Part shown: piece after piece, positions 34,887 to 47,421 of the stretch
Numbering within the stretch: position 1 is the stretch's first letter
How the letters are laid out: every line of letters starts with the position of its first letter
Source: Trichoderma breve
Taxonomy: Eukaryota; Ascomycota; Sordariomycetes; Hypocreales; Hypocreaceae
Direction of reading: 5' to 3'
Assembly (NCBI RefSeq): GCF_028502605.1
Contig: NC_079235.1
Coordinates: forward strand, 3,720,001-3,784,000
DNA: 64,000 bases
Translations under genes and position numbers: made by a program
The notes under the pieces: model-generated
What the model saw: only the letters and a program-made list of their open reading frames with translations
Told to the model about the DNA's origin: nothing
Database searches by the model: none

Positions 34887-37800
34887 AAGGCAAAGTTGAA
34901 TTCTATACTACTTGGCTTATGCGTTCAGCATGGATATACACGAAACGGCTGATCCAAACCAAAACGGAGAACGCCGGTACGAAAGCACTTGTTCGGAAAG
35001 AGTACTACGAGGGAAGTACTAAGACACATCCAGCGTCTGGCTCACCAAATTCTGGTACACTGGAATGTTCTATTTCTGTCTATAATCATCTACCACCCCG
35101 GTTGAAGCCAGATGACGAATTAACCAGCCTCGGCCGCCGCGAGTCTACAGTCGTCATCGCGTCATCGTGGACACAAGGAGGATTTTGGAGGTAAATGATT
35201 AAATGTGGCAATGAGGAATGAACGAGGATTAATGCCCGTCATGCGAAATGAGATTCATGGATGGAGTTGAAGGAAGGCCCTTACTGGCCTAGTAGCAAAG
35301 AACTAGCATGAATACGAAATATGGTGGCATCTTTGGTAGAGATGCCCAGGGACGGACTGATTCTTTGAAGGATTACCCGAACGGCGAGATCCACCAGTGA
35401 AGAACCTCTATTTGATCTTGCTGCAGTTGAGCGAGAATGAGGTCATTGAGAAAGGCCCATTGCTGCGTGGCTTCTTCGAATCCTGGGAGTCATGTATGGA
35501 GATTCTCCAGGGGCCCTGCCAGGGAAATCGCACAAGATTGCGGGGGAGAAAGACATTGATCATATTTTTGATGAAGCTTTTCTTGCTGCCCATGTTATGT
35601 GTATGTCTATGTATGTATAATCATTCTGGGAGCAAGCAATAATAAAGGGGTTAGCCTACCAGGTAAATTGTGGGAGCGCAGTAAGAAAATAGCGTGGAAA
35701 GGGGGGGGCTATGGATGATCTGCCGGGCGTGAGGTTGCGTGCGCAAATGCATCTCTCCAGCTACCTACCTAGTAGTTTTTTCTTTTTTCTAATAATGTAT
35801 GTATGTTGTTCCATGCTTACGTTTTGGCGCACTGTAAGGTAGATCCGGGTTGCGACTTTAGATCGGACCCGAATGCCCCCCCGGGATGTGTCTTGGTGAT
35901 GATGATGCCCTGCGCTATGACTGCTTGAGGGAGCTGGAGAAGTAATGCTTGTTATGTACATAGCTAGCAAGGACAGCGAGTAAGGGTGATTTTGAGATGA
36001 GGCTGGGGGCAGAGGATCGATATGTCGGGCAGTGTTAGTAGGCAGGTGGTATGTTGGTATGCTGACGGTGAGACAGGGCCTTGCGATCTCTCTCTTCTTG
36101 TTCATTTCTTTCTATTTATTTATATAACAAGAGTCTTGACGAGGTTGGATGTGTCATCATGCGTCTGATGTTGGGCGGACTATGCGTGACCTCCTTCTGT
36201 GTAGGGAAAGTTGTAGGATAGCTTTTCCTGATTGTACATGTATGGATGGATGGTATGGGCAAGGGAGGGTGTCTATTAATATTGGGGGATGCTAAATATA
36301 GGCCTGGTGGAAATGCCTGAAGAATGAGTGCTGATTCAGATTGATGATTCCATTTATGGCGATGAATACATGCGTAAATGTAGCAGTATTGAGCTGTGTG
36401 ATCTGTGGGATGTTTCATGCTATATTTGTTCTTTCCTAGTATAGATGTTTTATGTGTTTGTGATGGGGTGGATTTTTACCTGTTTGTGAGAGCGAAGAGA
36501 CTCTGTGGGTAAGCAAAGAAGGAGGAGGAGAATATGTAATTGGTGGATATTGGTTGTCCAAATGACTATGGACGTGTAAGATTTTACTAGATGCAGGTGG
36601 ATGGAATCAAGTGGTTGGTGTCTAATATTGCTTGATCTGGAAATAGGTAAGCTTGAGTGTGAAGAGACAGGTTTGGAACGGCATAGGACAACTTCTTATT
36701 TACTTGACTACCTAGTACTCAGTAATGATCACAATATCAAGTAACGTGGAACTTTCTCACCTACCTAGCGATTGTAGTGTGTGGTGTGTTCCTATGGTTG
36801 TCTCGTTCTCCTACAATTACTCCTCTTGGAATTGTCTTACATGTTCTGATAGCATCTGGGATAATCTGCTACTCTCATTATCCTCCCCCAAAATAAAGCA
36901 ATGGAAAGAGCATCTAAGATCCTGCAATAGCTCTGCTCCACAGCATTAATGTGCCTTACCTTGACAGAACACTGAGCCAACAACCAAGCTCGTATATGGA
37001 TCTCCACTCCGCTGGCTCTGCGGACCAGGATCTTGACAATTGCCATAGCCAACATGTCACTATTCTTATTCTGAAACATAACTTACTTCTACTGCATATG
37101 CTAGTACAGTTCTAGGCTAATTACGAAATTGCATGTTCCCAAACTGGGCATCTCTCACCATCCCTGGAGTCCATTCTGCTGACTACCTCTGTAGTAATCC
37201 TCCACCATGCGGCAGTAGACGAATACTTTAAAATGGAATCTTTGAAAAGCTGCCCTGACTAGTTTTTGGGATGTGGGCTTGACGGCGAAGCTATCGTGGA
37301 GCAAGGACTCTTGTTTGAGCCTGGCACGGTGGGAGGAATGAGGTGCTGCTAAGCGTCTCGAGGCGGTGGAGGGACAGACAAAGGCTTCGTTGAGATCGTC
37401 TAAGTCCTGGAGCCTTGATGGATGAAGTTGAGAAATGCGACATCTTCAATTCTGCCACATTAGTGCAAAAGCATCCAACACGTCGAAATTAAGTAGAATG
37501 AAGCCAAATTGACCTCAATTCCTCAAGATTTCTGGAAGCTCCTGACCGACAGCAGCGAACAAAGAGACATGCAGACTGTCGTCATCTGCAATTGGAGCAT
37601 CGGTCCGCAGGTTATTCCGAAGCACAGTACACACAGTGCGCACAGACCCTCGACCCACCGCCCAGGGCCACTGGCACTACTGTAGAGTTTCCCCCAGAAC
37701 ATGACGTGGAGCTTGAAATTGTCTGTGCGAATTCTATTTCTATATTTAGCTTGACTCCCTGCAACTCCCACCGAAACTTGCTCTTTACGATGGCGAAACG

Positions 37801-38784
37801 GACATGAGTCTTTGCGGACGGTGTTTCCAGTGGCAAAGGCAAAAAAAAAACTCGATTATGGCAAAAACGTCCTCGTGCCGCATCTGCACTGTTCGTCCGG
37901 AGGAGTGAGGACCGACGTTTATGCAAACAAGAACAAAAGATGCGCGCACAAACGCCACCAATTGTGATAACGCCATGTTGCGATAGCCGGAAATCTGCTC
38001 GTTGGTCCGAGACAAGCAGCAAGAAACATCCCAAACCTCGACTCGCCATTGGCACGGCCGTGTGACAGCGGCCGAGGTCGTGCATCTGCTTCACAAGTTT
38101 TGTGCCCGATTAGACGCCATTGGCTCCTGGGGCCAGCGGGCGATTGGCGGGATGCCTCAGGGCGCTGCAGCAGGGGCCGGGGCTCAGCGCTTACCCGCAG
38201 GCTAGAAATAGCAACAGGGCCACTCACGGCCATGGTCGACCCTCCACCTCCGCTGGCCTCGCTCTACTCGCGTCTATCCCGACGACTGCAGCGGATGTGA
38301 TTTGGCTCGCTGCCGTTAGCATCATGCAGCTGCGTCGGCTGAACAAGGACGGAGCGGTTCCACTTTGTCGCTGGTGGCGCAAGGACTGGGGGAGAAGAGG
38401 AGAAGAAGAAGGAGAGAGAAGAGGAGGAGGAAGAAGAGAGGAGGAGGAGACGAGACGAAAAGACGCCGAGGACGATGCACAACATGCGCGGTTGTTTCGT
38501 CGTATATAGCCGCCGACGATCCCGCCATCTGGTCTGTTGGCTTTGTTCTGCGGCATTTCTATTCTCGTCTCACGACGCTTATAATACAACCCCAAGGTTT
38601 GCGTTTTGTTTCGTACTCGTACCTGGGACGATAATACAGTTTGACTTTGACTTGGTTGGGTCCGGGATCTCGTTGACTCACCCCACTCACTCCCCATCTT
38701 TATTTCTCTCTTCTTCGAGTACTCCTACTCTTCAACTTTAACATCTCTCATCCGTCTCCGTTTATACAGTGCTTTGAGTGAATC
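34887..38784. other. 3.9 kb spacer, no gene seen
   Basis: AT-rich sequence follows the histidine kinase, with several short open frames that have no protein-like features. Near the right end is a purine-only style tract (about 38391-38465, almost all A and G on the + strand), then CT-rich leader sequence before the next gene. I see no RNA gene or mobile element. Confidence 0.5.
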
Positions 38785-40179
38785 ATGATGGCTTCTCAAC
38801 CCTTCCAACAGACCTCTTCCAAGAGGCCACGGCTATCCCTCAAGATCAGCACCTCCAGCCCTTCAGTCCCCAGCAGACCTACAAGAGGCTTCCAAGTCGA
38901 CCCTACCGATCGCACCGCTTGCAACACACTATCTAACGTATATGCCACGGCCATCGAGAGATCTACGCCAGTTCAAGCAGAACCCCTCACAGCAATCAAC
39001 ACTTTACAAAGCTTCTCTCTCAAGACACCAATCGAGCCTCGAGGCCCCAAGCTAAGAATCAAGACGCCATATGTCGCCGCATTCCCAGAGACACCAACCA
39101 CAGAGACGTCGGGCTCGCCGCCGCAGCAGATGGAGATTGCCTTTCCGAGCACAATGACACCGACGCCTCCCATGTCTGCAGGTGCCGTCGACCCCAACGG
39201 ACCAAAGGCCTTTTCATTCTCTCCCATGGATATCTCTTCAAAGACCAGAGCATATGCCGTGACGTCTCCATGCTCACCCGTTGAGCCTCTTCTATCCAGA
39301 CGGTTTACTTCCCTGTATACCACTGCCGCCCCGGCTCCCTATACGCACCCTCACTCCCTCCACAGCATTCTACGCAACTCACCTCTACCTCCCCGGACGG
39401 CAATTCCAGCCTCTCCAAGGCGGCAGTCCTTGCGGCTGCAGGAAAAGGCTGCCAAGCGAGTGGGCTACAACAACCCTCTCACCCAGACCATCATCACCAA
39501 CAAGTACACTAAATCACACATCGACCTCCTTGTGGAAGAGGCTTCACCTGCCTCGCCATCATTTTCCCCTATTGGGGGCGACAGGGCAATCAACATCAAG
39601 CAAGCCTTCTCGCCCAACGAAATCGAGAATGGGGGCCAAACGCCAGGCCCATTCGAGGACATGCGACGCAAGCTTGCGGCTTTGAGTGGCAGTGCAGCAA
39701 CTTTGTCTCCATCAGAGACGGGTGGCATTCGCAAGCGCAAGCGTAAGGAGAAGAAACGCCAGTGGGTCTGGACAATCGGCGTGGCAGATGAGGAAGAAGA
39801 AGATGACGAACGCATTGGCGGCGCAATCGCGGCCTCGAGGGCTGAAGCCGCCTCTGCAAGGGCCAGGGACACCGCCAAGACGCCTCGTGGTGATGAGGCA
39901 GTGTCTACAACAGTTGTCCCTGATATCCAGATGGTGCCTGACACACCCACAGCAAGCATCGAGAGCAGCGCAGACTCGGCCATCGACATTGACATGTCAG
40001 ATGCCAGCAGCGTCGTCTCGGAAGATTCTCAGCACTTTCTTATTGCACATTTGGCTTCAGCTGAGCTGGACATGAAGACGCCCACGGAGCCTAGGGCGCA
40101 GTACAATAAGCGGAAGCGGGATACGCCTATCCCAGAGCTAGCTGAGGCGCAGGACACGCCCGTAAGCGGGCACAGCTGA
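38785..40179 (+). CDS. Disordered basic protein of unknown function, probably nuclear
   Basis: Single exon, 464 residues starting MMASQPFQQTSSKRPRLSL. The sequence is rich in Ser, Thr and Pro with many TP and SP sites (TPTPPMSAG, SPSFSPIGG), which are possible proline-directed kinase targets. A strongly basic motif, IRKRKRKEKKRQWVWTIG, at about residues 313-330 is a good nuclear localisation signal and is followed directly by an acidic run (ADEEEEDDER). A short helical segment (QSLRLQEKAAKRVGYNNP) may be the conserved core. I do not recognise the family. The protein looks real because the reading frame is long and complex and the gene has a clear upstream CT-rich leader. Confidence 0.72.
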   Translation: MMASQPFQQTSSKRPRLSLKISTSSPSVPSRPTRGFQVDPTDRTACNTLSNVYATAIERSTPVQAEPLTAINTLQSFSLKTPIEPRGPKLRIKTPYVAAFPETPTTETSGSPPQQMEIAFPSTMTPTPPMSAGAVDPNGPKAFSFSPMDISSKTRAYAVTSPCSPVEPLLSRRFTSLYTTAAPAPYTHPHSLHSILRNSPLPPRTAIPASPRRQSLRLQEKAAKRVGYNNPLTQTIITNKYTKSHIDLLVEEASPASPSFSPIGGDRAINIKQAFSPNEIENGGQTPGPFEDMRRKLAALSGSAATLSPSETGGIRKRKRKEKKRQWVWTIGVADEEEEDDERIGGAIAASRAEAASARARDTAKTPRGDEAVSTTVVPDIQMVPDTPTASIESSADSAIDIDMSDASSVVSEDSQHFLIAHLASAELDMKTPTEPRAQYNKRKRDTPIPELAEAQDTPVSGHS

Positions 40180-40805
40180 GTTGACCCCCTGGCGAAATGA
40201 AATCGACCAAGGGGGGCACTCTGGCATTAAATGAAAAAAAGAAACGAAAAAGAAAAAAAAAAAATCTTTCTGTACTTGTACGATATTTGGTATTAGCATG
40301 AGGATGAGGGGGTGGTACGGACCAGGGCAATCCTGGCCGCTTGCATTTTTGTTTTTTTTTTCTCTTATTCATGGCGAGCAACAACAAAAAGGGTACATTT
40401 TTATTCTGATGAGAAATGAACTGAACTTTCATGATAGCGAATTGCCTGAATATACATACAGGCCTGGCGTTTTTTTCTGCTCTGTGAGTAGGGGTGGGTT
40501 ATTTCAAATATTGTTATACCATGTTATATTACTATTCTTTGAATACTATCACCGTGCTTCGATTATTCGAAACAAAATCATCTTTTGCATCTTTGTGACT
40601 AAAATCATGTGGCTGTGTATATTCATATCAATCGAAGAGAGTGGTCGGTGTGAGGATACGTAGGAATTAGTATAAGCAAGGATAGTCACCTGTTGCTACG
40701 GCATTAACTGCCTAGTAGATCATATACACACTGTCTACAAATCACATCTTGTATAAGACACATGTAAATTCTGTTTTATTTTGTCTTTCTGCTTAAAATA
40801 ACTTT
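40180..40805. other. Convergent 3' flanks, no gene seen
   Basis: AT-rich sequence between the stops of the disordered protein gene and anthranilate synthase. It contains A and T runs typical of fungal 3' UTRs. Confidence 0.6.
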
Positions 40806-42590
40806 TCATGCCGTCTTTGCGCCCTGTTGCTGATCGTAATATATCTCCTCGGCCTGGACGATGCACTGCATGTTGGCACCCAGCTTGTTAATGGTTTCTT
40901 GCCACTCTTCGTACTCGTCTGAGTCGAATACGATACCGCCACCTATCAAAAGTTGAAAAGTTAGTTATTGCTTATGCTATTTTTAAATCATTGAAAGGGG
41001 AAAGTCAAAAAACGAACCTGCTTGGAGATACGCCACGCCCTCCTTGACCATCATGGTCCGCAGAGCGATACAAGTGTCCATGGCACCCTCAACGTCTTCG
41101 CCATTCTCATCCACTCCGCCGTAGCCAAAGTATCCCACCGCTCCGGCATACACGCCGCGCTTCTCCTTCTCCAGCTCGGCGATGAGCTCCATCGCCTTGA
41201 CTTTTGGCGCGCCGGAGACGGTGCCGGCGGGGAAGATGGACCGGAAGGCGTCGAACCGGGTCTGGCCTGGGCGCAGGACGCCGGAGACCTGAGAGACGAG
41301 ATGCTGGACATGGCTGAATTTCTCGACGACCATGAGGCGGTCGACACGGACGGTGAATGGGTCGCCCACGCGGTTGACGTCGTTGCGGGCGAGGTCGACG
41401 AGCATGACGTGCTCAGCGCGGTCTTTGAGAGAGTTGCGCAGCTCGTTGGCTAGGCGCTCGTCCTCCTCTGGTGTTGGGCCTCGCTTGACCGTTCCGGCAA
41501 TGGGGTGGGTGATTATCCTGCCGGCCTCTGACTTGACCAGCAGCTCGGGAGAGGCGCCGACAATCTGGAAGTCCTGGCAGTCAATGTAGAACATGTACGG
41601 CGAGGGGTTGACGGTCCGCAGGTGTCGGTAGATGTTGAAGGGGTGGAGGTTGGTAGGGCGGGCGAAGCGCTGCGAGGGGACGGCTTGGATGATGTCGCCG
41701 ATGACGATGTGCTCTTTTAGCTTGGTGACATGGCCTTCGTAGCCTTCGCGGCCAATGTTGGACTTGTACTCCTGTCCCAGCGTGATGGGGCCTTGCTCGG
41801 GCAGGGGAATCTCGGGGCTGTTGAGGACGTTTATCAGTTCGTCGATTGTCTTCTTTGCATCGTCGTACGCCGCTTCCAGGCCTGTCTGTCCGTCCGCCGG
41901 AACCTTGACGTAGCTAATGACCTTGATGATGCCGTAAAATTTGTCAAAGGCCACAATTGTGTCGTACAGCATGAACAGAGACTCGGGAATCTTCAAGACG
42001 TCCTCCATCGGCCGTGAGGTCTTGGGCTCAAAGTATCGCACGCAGTCGTAGCCAACGTAGCCAACGGCTCCTCCCGCCATGGGAGGCAGCCTCAAGCCCG
42101 GAACGTGTGCGACAACATGGTTCGCCAGCTCCTCCTCAAGGGCCGGCAGCGGATCCTTCTCGTCGCCGTGTAGCGGGCCGGTGGTGAGGATCTTGCGCGG
42201 GTTGGCGCCGACGAAGCTGTACCGGCCGACCTGCTCGGTGGCGGCCGATTCGAAGAGAAATGAGTATGTGGAGGAGGCGGAGGAGGTGGATTTGGCGTGC
42301 GCCGAGACCTTGAGGTAGGCGGCGGAGGGGGTGATGAGGTCGGAGCTGATTTGGCGATAGACGGGCACGAGCGTGGGCTTCTTTGCGCCGCTCTTGGCGG
42401 GCTTGTTGAGGAGCTCTCTGACGGCGTCGAGAGACGGGACGAAGCTTCTCTATAGTCGCAGGAAAGTAGATTAGCGCATTGAGGCCATGTAAAGAGGGTG
42501 GCGAGCCGACCTGGGCGGCTTCTGGGTGAAGTGAAGAAAATTGATCAGCATGTAAGAAAAAAAAGATGACTAGCTTACCACATGTGCCAT
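40806..42590 (-). CDS. TRP2: Anthranilate synthase component I (TrpE type)
   Basis: Exons 42590-42579, 42449-41018 and 40942-40806 give 526 residues, the usual length. It makes anthranilate from chorismate with the glutamine amidotransferase subunit (component II), the first committed step of tryptophan synthesis. Family motifs seen are [18 protein letters not shown] (the feedback-binding serine region), [64 protein letters not shown] and [20 protein letters not shown], and together they cover the chorismate-binding active site. The C-terminal exon ([19 protein letters not shown]) is also typical. The very short first exon codes only MAHV. An 11-nt candidate mini-exon at 42521-42511 could be included if a slightly later acceptor is used, so the first few residues are uncertain. 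It is transcribed away from the polymerase gene across a 620-bp shared promoter region. Confidence 0.95.
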
Positions 42591-43210
42591 TGCGAGGGGG
42601 TATGTATGGTAACGATGCGAAAACTGAGAAGATAGAGAAAGAGATAGAAGAGAAGAGGAGCGTCTACAGGAAGAGCGCCAGGCCTCGTGCTGAGAATCTC
42701 AAAGCAGTGTTGAAGATGGGCGCATGGAATGTCTGCAGAGTTGATGATGGGGCAGTAAGATGTAAGTCAGATCAGCAGAATCTTGGTTGTGACTCGAACG
42801 AACCCCACGCCAATCGAAGGGTTCTGAAGTGCTAGCGGATGGAGGGGCAACTTTTGGGCCGGCACCGGCGTGCTGGCATTCCAGGTTAGTGAGACCCCTA
42901 GCAGCGGAAGGGCGCTGAAGCCATCCATGATTTGATCCATGGGTTAGAACCTCCACTGTCATCAATCTTTCAGTTGTCGCGCTGGGCTTTGATTGGTGCA
43001 ATTGAACCCCTACCATGCTTTGCTCAGTCAGGGTGGGCCGTGAATTGGCGGCACTTGGTCAGCGGCATTCACCTCCAGTGCATTTCCGTACAATGTCCAT
43101 CCGTATCATCCAACAGCTCCTGTTTAGAGGCCTTCTAGCTCTCTAGCTAGTAAATAATCCCTTCGCCTCGTGAGGGCCAACGTCCCCTTTTTTGCCCTCG
43201 AGATGATGCC
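42591..43210. promoter_or_regulatory. Shared divergent promoter region of TRP2 and the Y-family polymerase
   Basis: A 620-bp gap between two divergent start codons, so both promoters must lie here. I see one TGACTCG at 42790-42796, one base away from the TGACTCA bound by general amino-acid control factors of the Gcn4/CPC1 type, but a single imperfect site is weak evidence. Confidence 0.4.
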
Positions 43211-45041
43211 ATGGACGGCTCGGGGGTCAAGAAGCCGCCCAAACGCCAGGAAGGCCGCATCATTCTGCAGTTTGTCCGTCTTACTCCCTACTCTGCCGTG
43301 AATAGAAGGTAGATGTCTAGTATGTATGTATGTCTTGCTAAACTCGGCCCGTGTTAGGACTATGACTGCTTCTACGCTCAAGTGTTCGAGCAAAAGAACC
43401 CGGCTCTGAAATCAAAACCGCTTGGCGTCAAGCAGAAGAACATATTGGCCACGTGCAACTACAATGCGAGGCGGCGCAATGTCAAGAAGCTCATGCTCAT
43501 CTCAGAGGCAAAGAAGATATGCCCCGATCTTGTCCTTGTCGACGGTGAGGACCTGACGCCGTTTCGGGACATGAGCAAAATACTGTTCAACTTCCTAAGA
43601 TCTCACTCTTGGAACGGCAAAGCCGAACGCCTTGGCTTTGATGAGGTCTTCTTGGGTGCGTCTAAGAGTGCACGGTAAATATCTACATATACTAACAGGT
43701 CTACCAGACGTGACGGACATTATCGAATACAACATGTTCTGTCTAAACCGGGCCTCGATGGCTGAATCCTTCTTCTACCTATCCAAAAAGGATCCCGAGC
43801 TGGGCTTTGCATGCGATTTAACCTCCATTGCAGGCTGCGTTGTTGGTGCCGCCCCTGATAGTGTGGATTTGGAGAGCCCCATCTATTTGAGACACCTCTT
43901 GGGATCCCATCTTGCCCAATACTTGAGACTCAAGTTAGAGCAAGACTTTGGTTATACATCGACCTGTGGCATCTCTACAAACAAGCTTCTGAGCAAGCTG
44001 GTTGGTAGCAAGAATAAGCCGCAGAATCAGACAACGCTTCTTGCATTGACTGATGATGATATCGTCAACTTTGTAGATGGACACAAGCTTCGCACCATCC
44101 CAGGAATGGGCTCCAAGATCACGCACCTTTTGGAAGCCCATATCTTGTCCAAGGAACTCGATCAGGACCTTGGTCCCTTTGATTCTCTGGTTACTGCAGG
44201 GGAAGCTCGTCTCCATCCAACCGTCACGCCATCCTTCCTAGAAACACTTTTGGGTGGCCCAGGGGCTGAAAAAGGCATCGGATCTCGAGTTTGGGGGTTT
44301 CTTCACGGCGTGGATCCTACTGAAGTCAAGGAAGCCACCGATGTACCGTCACAGATTAGCATTGAAGACACCTACAAGGGCCTTGAGACGGTGCCCAGAA
44401 TAACGGAAGAGCTTCACAAGCTGTCTTGTTCTCTCATCCGCAGAATGAGGGTAGATCTCTCTGTCCTGGATGATGGCTCGGATATCCCAGGCAGTCGCAA
44501 GTGGATTGCTCGACCAAGGACGCTTCGCCTCTCGATTCGATCGTGGCCAAAATCAGATGCCTCCCAGTCTCGGGACTTTAGTCGCGTGTCTCGGTCGGGA
44601 CCGTTGCCAAGCTTTGTGTTTGATCTCAAGGCTGACATCGATGAGATCGCCCAGCAACTAGTGGCAGAAGCGCTTCTACCATTGCTTCGCCGCCTACAGA
44701 ATGAAAAGGGTCAAACGTGGAATCTGCAGCTGATTAATATCTGTGCCGCAAACATGGTTGCCGGAGCTACTGGCGACAAGATGGGAGCGGGACGGGACAT
44801 TGCAACCATGTTTAAGAGGCAAGATGAAGTGCTTGCCCCATGGAAAATTACCTCCGAGGTTATTGACGAGGATGACCAAAATATGGAAAATGAACCGGAG
44901 AGCCTTGTGCTGGAAGATTCTGATTCTGACACTGGCATTTCCTGGGAGGCTACAGACAATTCAATATGCGCTACCTGCGGTCATTCTATTCCTTCGTTTG
45001 CGCTTTCCGCCCACTCAAGGTATCATGAGCTAGGCGAATGA
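43211..45041 (+). CDS. POLI: Y-family translesion DNA polymerase, Pol iota-like (Rad30 branch)
   Basis: Exons 43211-43273, 43358-43655 and 43708-45041 give 564 residues with matching phases. The N-terminus (RIILQ then FDYDCFYAQVFE) carries the first metal-binding Asp residues. The little motif GFDEVFLDVTD at about residues 114-124 carries the second catalytic acidic pair, and its exon junction falls inside the motif. ILATCNYNARRRNVKK is the fingers segment, DFGYTSTCGISTNKLLSKL and TIPGMGSKI follow in palm and thumb, and a little-finger region comes after. The C-terminus (CATCGHSIPSFALSAHSRYH) matches a C2-His/His ubiquitin-binding zinc finger. Known relatives bypass damaged bases in the nucleus and bind ubiquitinated PCNA. 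Pol iota and Pol eta are hard to separate without alignment, and the exact family label is therefore tentative. The donor of intron 1 (GTCCGT) is weak. Confidence 0.88.
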
Positions 45042-47421
45042 GCCACGCCAATTACAATCACAGTTTCATTGAGCAAGAGATCTAGCCGTGTTGAGGCAAA
45101 GACTTACACCAGCAGTAGCTACTTTTGTGCGATGATATTGCATATCATAGTTGACTACTTGCGGACCACAGACGCCATGCCCTTTGACTGCGCTGTGAGC
45201 TGCGGTGGAACATGGTGCTCCTGATGCCTATGCGCAGAGAATATTCCACGAGGGCGCATACCCTTGTCTGGCCGCCTTATTCAGCCAAAGTTTGAGAGGC
45301 AACTCGAAGCGTACCGGCTAGGCGGGATTGATGAAGCCACCTCCTTCGCAATTAGTGTCACAGACCAAGGCGCAAGTCGATGGAGGTTTCTGTGCAACAC
45401 ACGCATTAATATGGGTTTCATGAATGAGGTGGCTTGGGCCGTGTAACATATATACATTTACAACCGCATTAGGCAATACGAATGGGGGACGATGAAGGGG
45501 GGCTACTTTAAAGACATTGTTGGATCAAGTCCTGTGGCAGCTTGTAAGGTTTAACCTTTTGAGCAAACCTTTGTAGATTAAGTATATATTTTATTTCATT
45601 AGTACCCAAGAACTCGGGTTAACAAACAGAGTAATGATAAGATAGATTCGTTTCCGTCATGTTTGTGGACGGATAGCTGTCGTGTCTGTGCCACCTTTGA
45701 TGTGTCCCGTTGTCAGACCAAAGCTTGATTGCCTTGCCCGTCTAGTGCGTTGACAGGTCGATGTCTTTCAGCGAGAGAGAGAGAGAAAGATTTCAATGCT
45801 ACGATATGCCAGCGACACATCTCTCATCTCTTAGACGCGGGTGGTCGCGAGTAAGCTTAACTTGATGCCCTGGCTGGCGGCATAGTATTGTTGGGGCGGC
45901 AGTATTCCTATGCAGCGGATATATACATACTCAACAGACATGGAAGAGATATTGATTTTGTTTGCTAGGAGTCTCGATCCAGCAGCTCCCTCGGTTCAGC
46001 CTCAAAATGCCGATTAAAATGCCCCTATCGGCCTCACCCTGGGTCCTTTTGTTATCCTCCTTTTTCTTATACCTTTCACTTCTTTGTCCTCTTCTCTTTC
46101 ATCCAGTCTTTCCCCCCTTCTCTTCCCACTCATAGATTCGGCACTTCATCGAAACACGCACGGGAGTAACTTATCGCTCAGCCACGCAGAATAAGGCGAC
46201 GGCTCCTAACATGCAGTGGCCAGCACGGGACGCGGAGCCGGTGCAGACGCCATGCGGATTCTTGGATAGCCGGTGCTCTGGCAGCTTCGCCTTGCCACTA
46301 TCGTGCGGTCTTCTCGTCTTTTTGCCTTTGTCCTCCGCCCGCGATTGGATTGCTGTTAGCTTGGTGAGTTTTGTCTTTTGTTGTCCTTCTTTATTAATAG
46401 TATTGCTGTTGGATCTGTATTGCTGCTGTTTATTATCTAAGGTACTAAGTATAGTAGTGTGTTGGTCCAGAGTACAAAGGGAAGTGAAGCCGTTTCATGG
46501 TCTTTTTACATCCCGCAACCGTACGTGATGCAGTGACTTCGCCTTTGTTTGCCCTTTATTTTACCCTCCCATATTTCCCTGCGGCTGTGTTTATTTGCTG
46601 CCCTTAGCTCCTTTTACTGTAGACCGACCTTTATCTCCTGTATTACGGTGCATTGAGAAGACAATCGTTTTATCAGTTGTTCCTCTTTTCTATCTTTCTT
46701 TCTTTCCTTCCATCTTCCTTCCTTCCCTCTTCTTCCCTCTTTCTTTTTTGTTTCTACCTCCTTCTCTCTCTTCTATTCTCTCTCTTCTCCATTCTGCTCC
46801 TTCCCTCAATGACTTGCATGCATGAATCTGCTCCTGCCCTCCGTTTCGGAAGCAACGACTGGCCGCCAGGTGCCTGCCGGCCAGTCCCAAATTCACCAGC
46901 GTTCCTTCCCACGGCCTTTTCGGTTCACCTTCTGTTCAGATTCTGTTTGTTTCATCTCCATTCCTTCTTCTCGTTTCTTCCCTCTCCTGATTCTTCTTCT
47001 CTCCTCTCTTCTTCTCTCAACTCGCACATCCACCAATATTGACCCCCCTTCTCTATCACCGGGTTGATATGCCTGTTACTTCTTCGGACACATCACAGCT
47101 TCATACCCTCTCGCAGAATTTGGCCTCTTTGATTGCTATTTCCACCGTCATCACGAATCGATATCTCGTCCAGCCATCCTCACTGGCATTCACCCCGAAT
47201 CTCAATATCCACTACTCAATTGCTCAGGAGCTTGTCTGCCAGAGATCTGCATCCCGCCTTCAGACCTCAGTAGGCCAGTCTCTCAACGTTGACGGGCGAT
47301 CGAATCAACCGATCATTCTCTAAGAAGAGGGCTCTCAAGAATTAGACACTGAATTTCGACACGGCACGATACTTCATTCTCTTAAAGAAAAGTCCTGCTC
47401 AGGCGAATCAGAACGTTGATC
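45042..47421. other. Spacer upstream of the DUF726 gene, no supported gene
   Basis: No supported gene. A GA repeat lies near 45774-45788. Two strongly CT-rich tracts (about 46680-46805 and 46940-47030) look like the promoter/leader of the next gene. A short frame at 47069-47323 (84 codons, + strand) ends 98 bases before its start codon and could act as an upstream ORF if the leader is long. I could not support it as a gene. Confidence 0.5.

Noticed and set aside
42790..42796. TGACTCG as a general amino-acid control site for TRP2
   Set aside because: One imperfect site (TGACTCA expected) in 620 bp is within chance expectation.
42781..42810. tRNA-like B-box words (GTTCGA-type) here and at 47-57 and 35475-35490
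   Set aside because: No paired A box, no cloverleaf stems and no acceptor end could be built around any of them.
47069..47323. Short 84-codon frame before the DUF726 gene as a separate gene
   Set aside because: No motif and leader-like composition. At best an upstream ORF.
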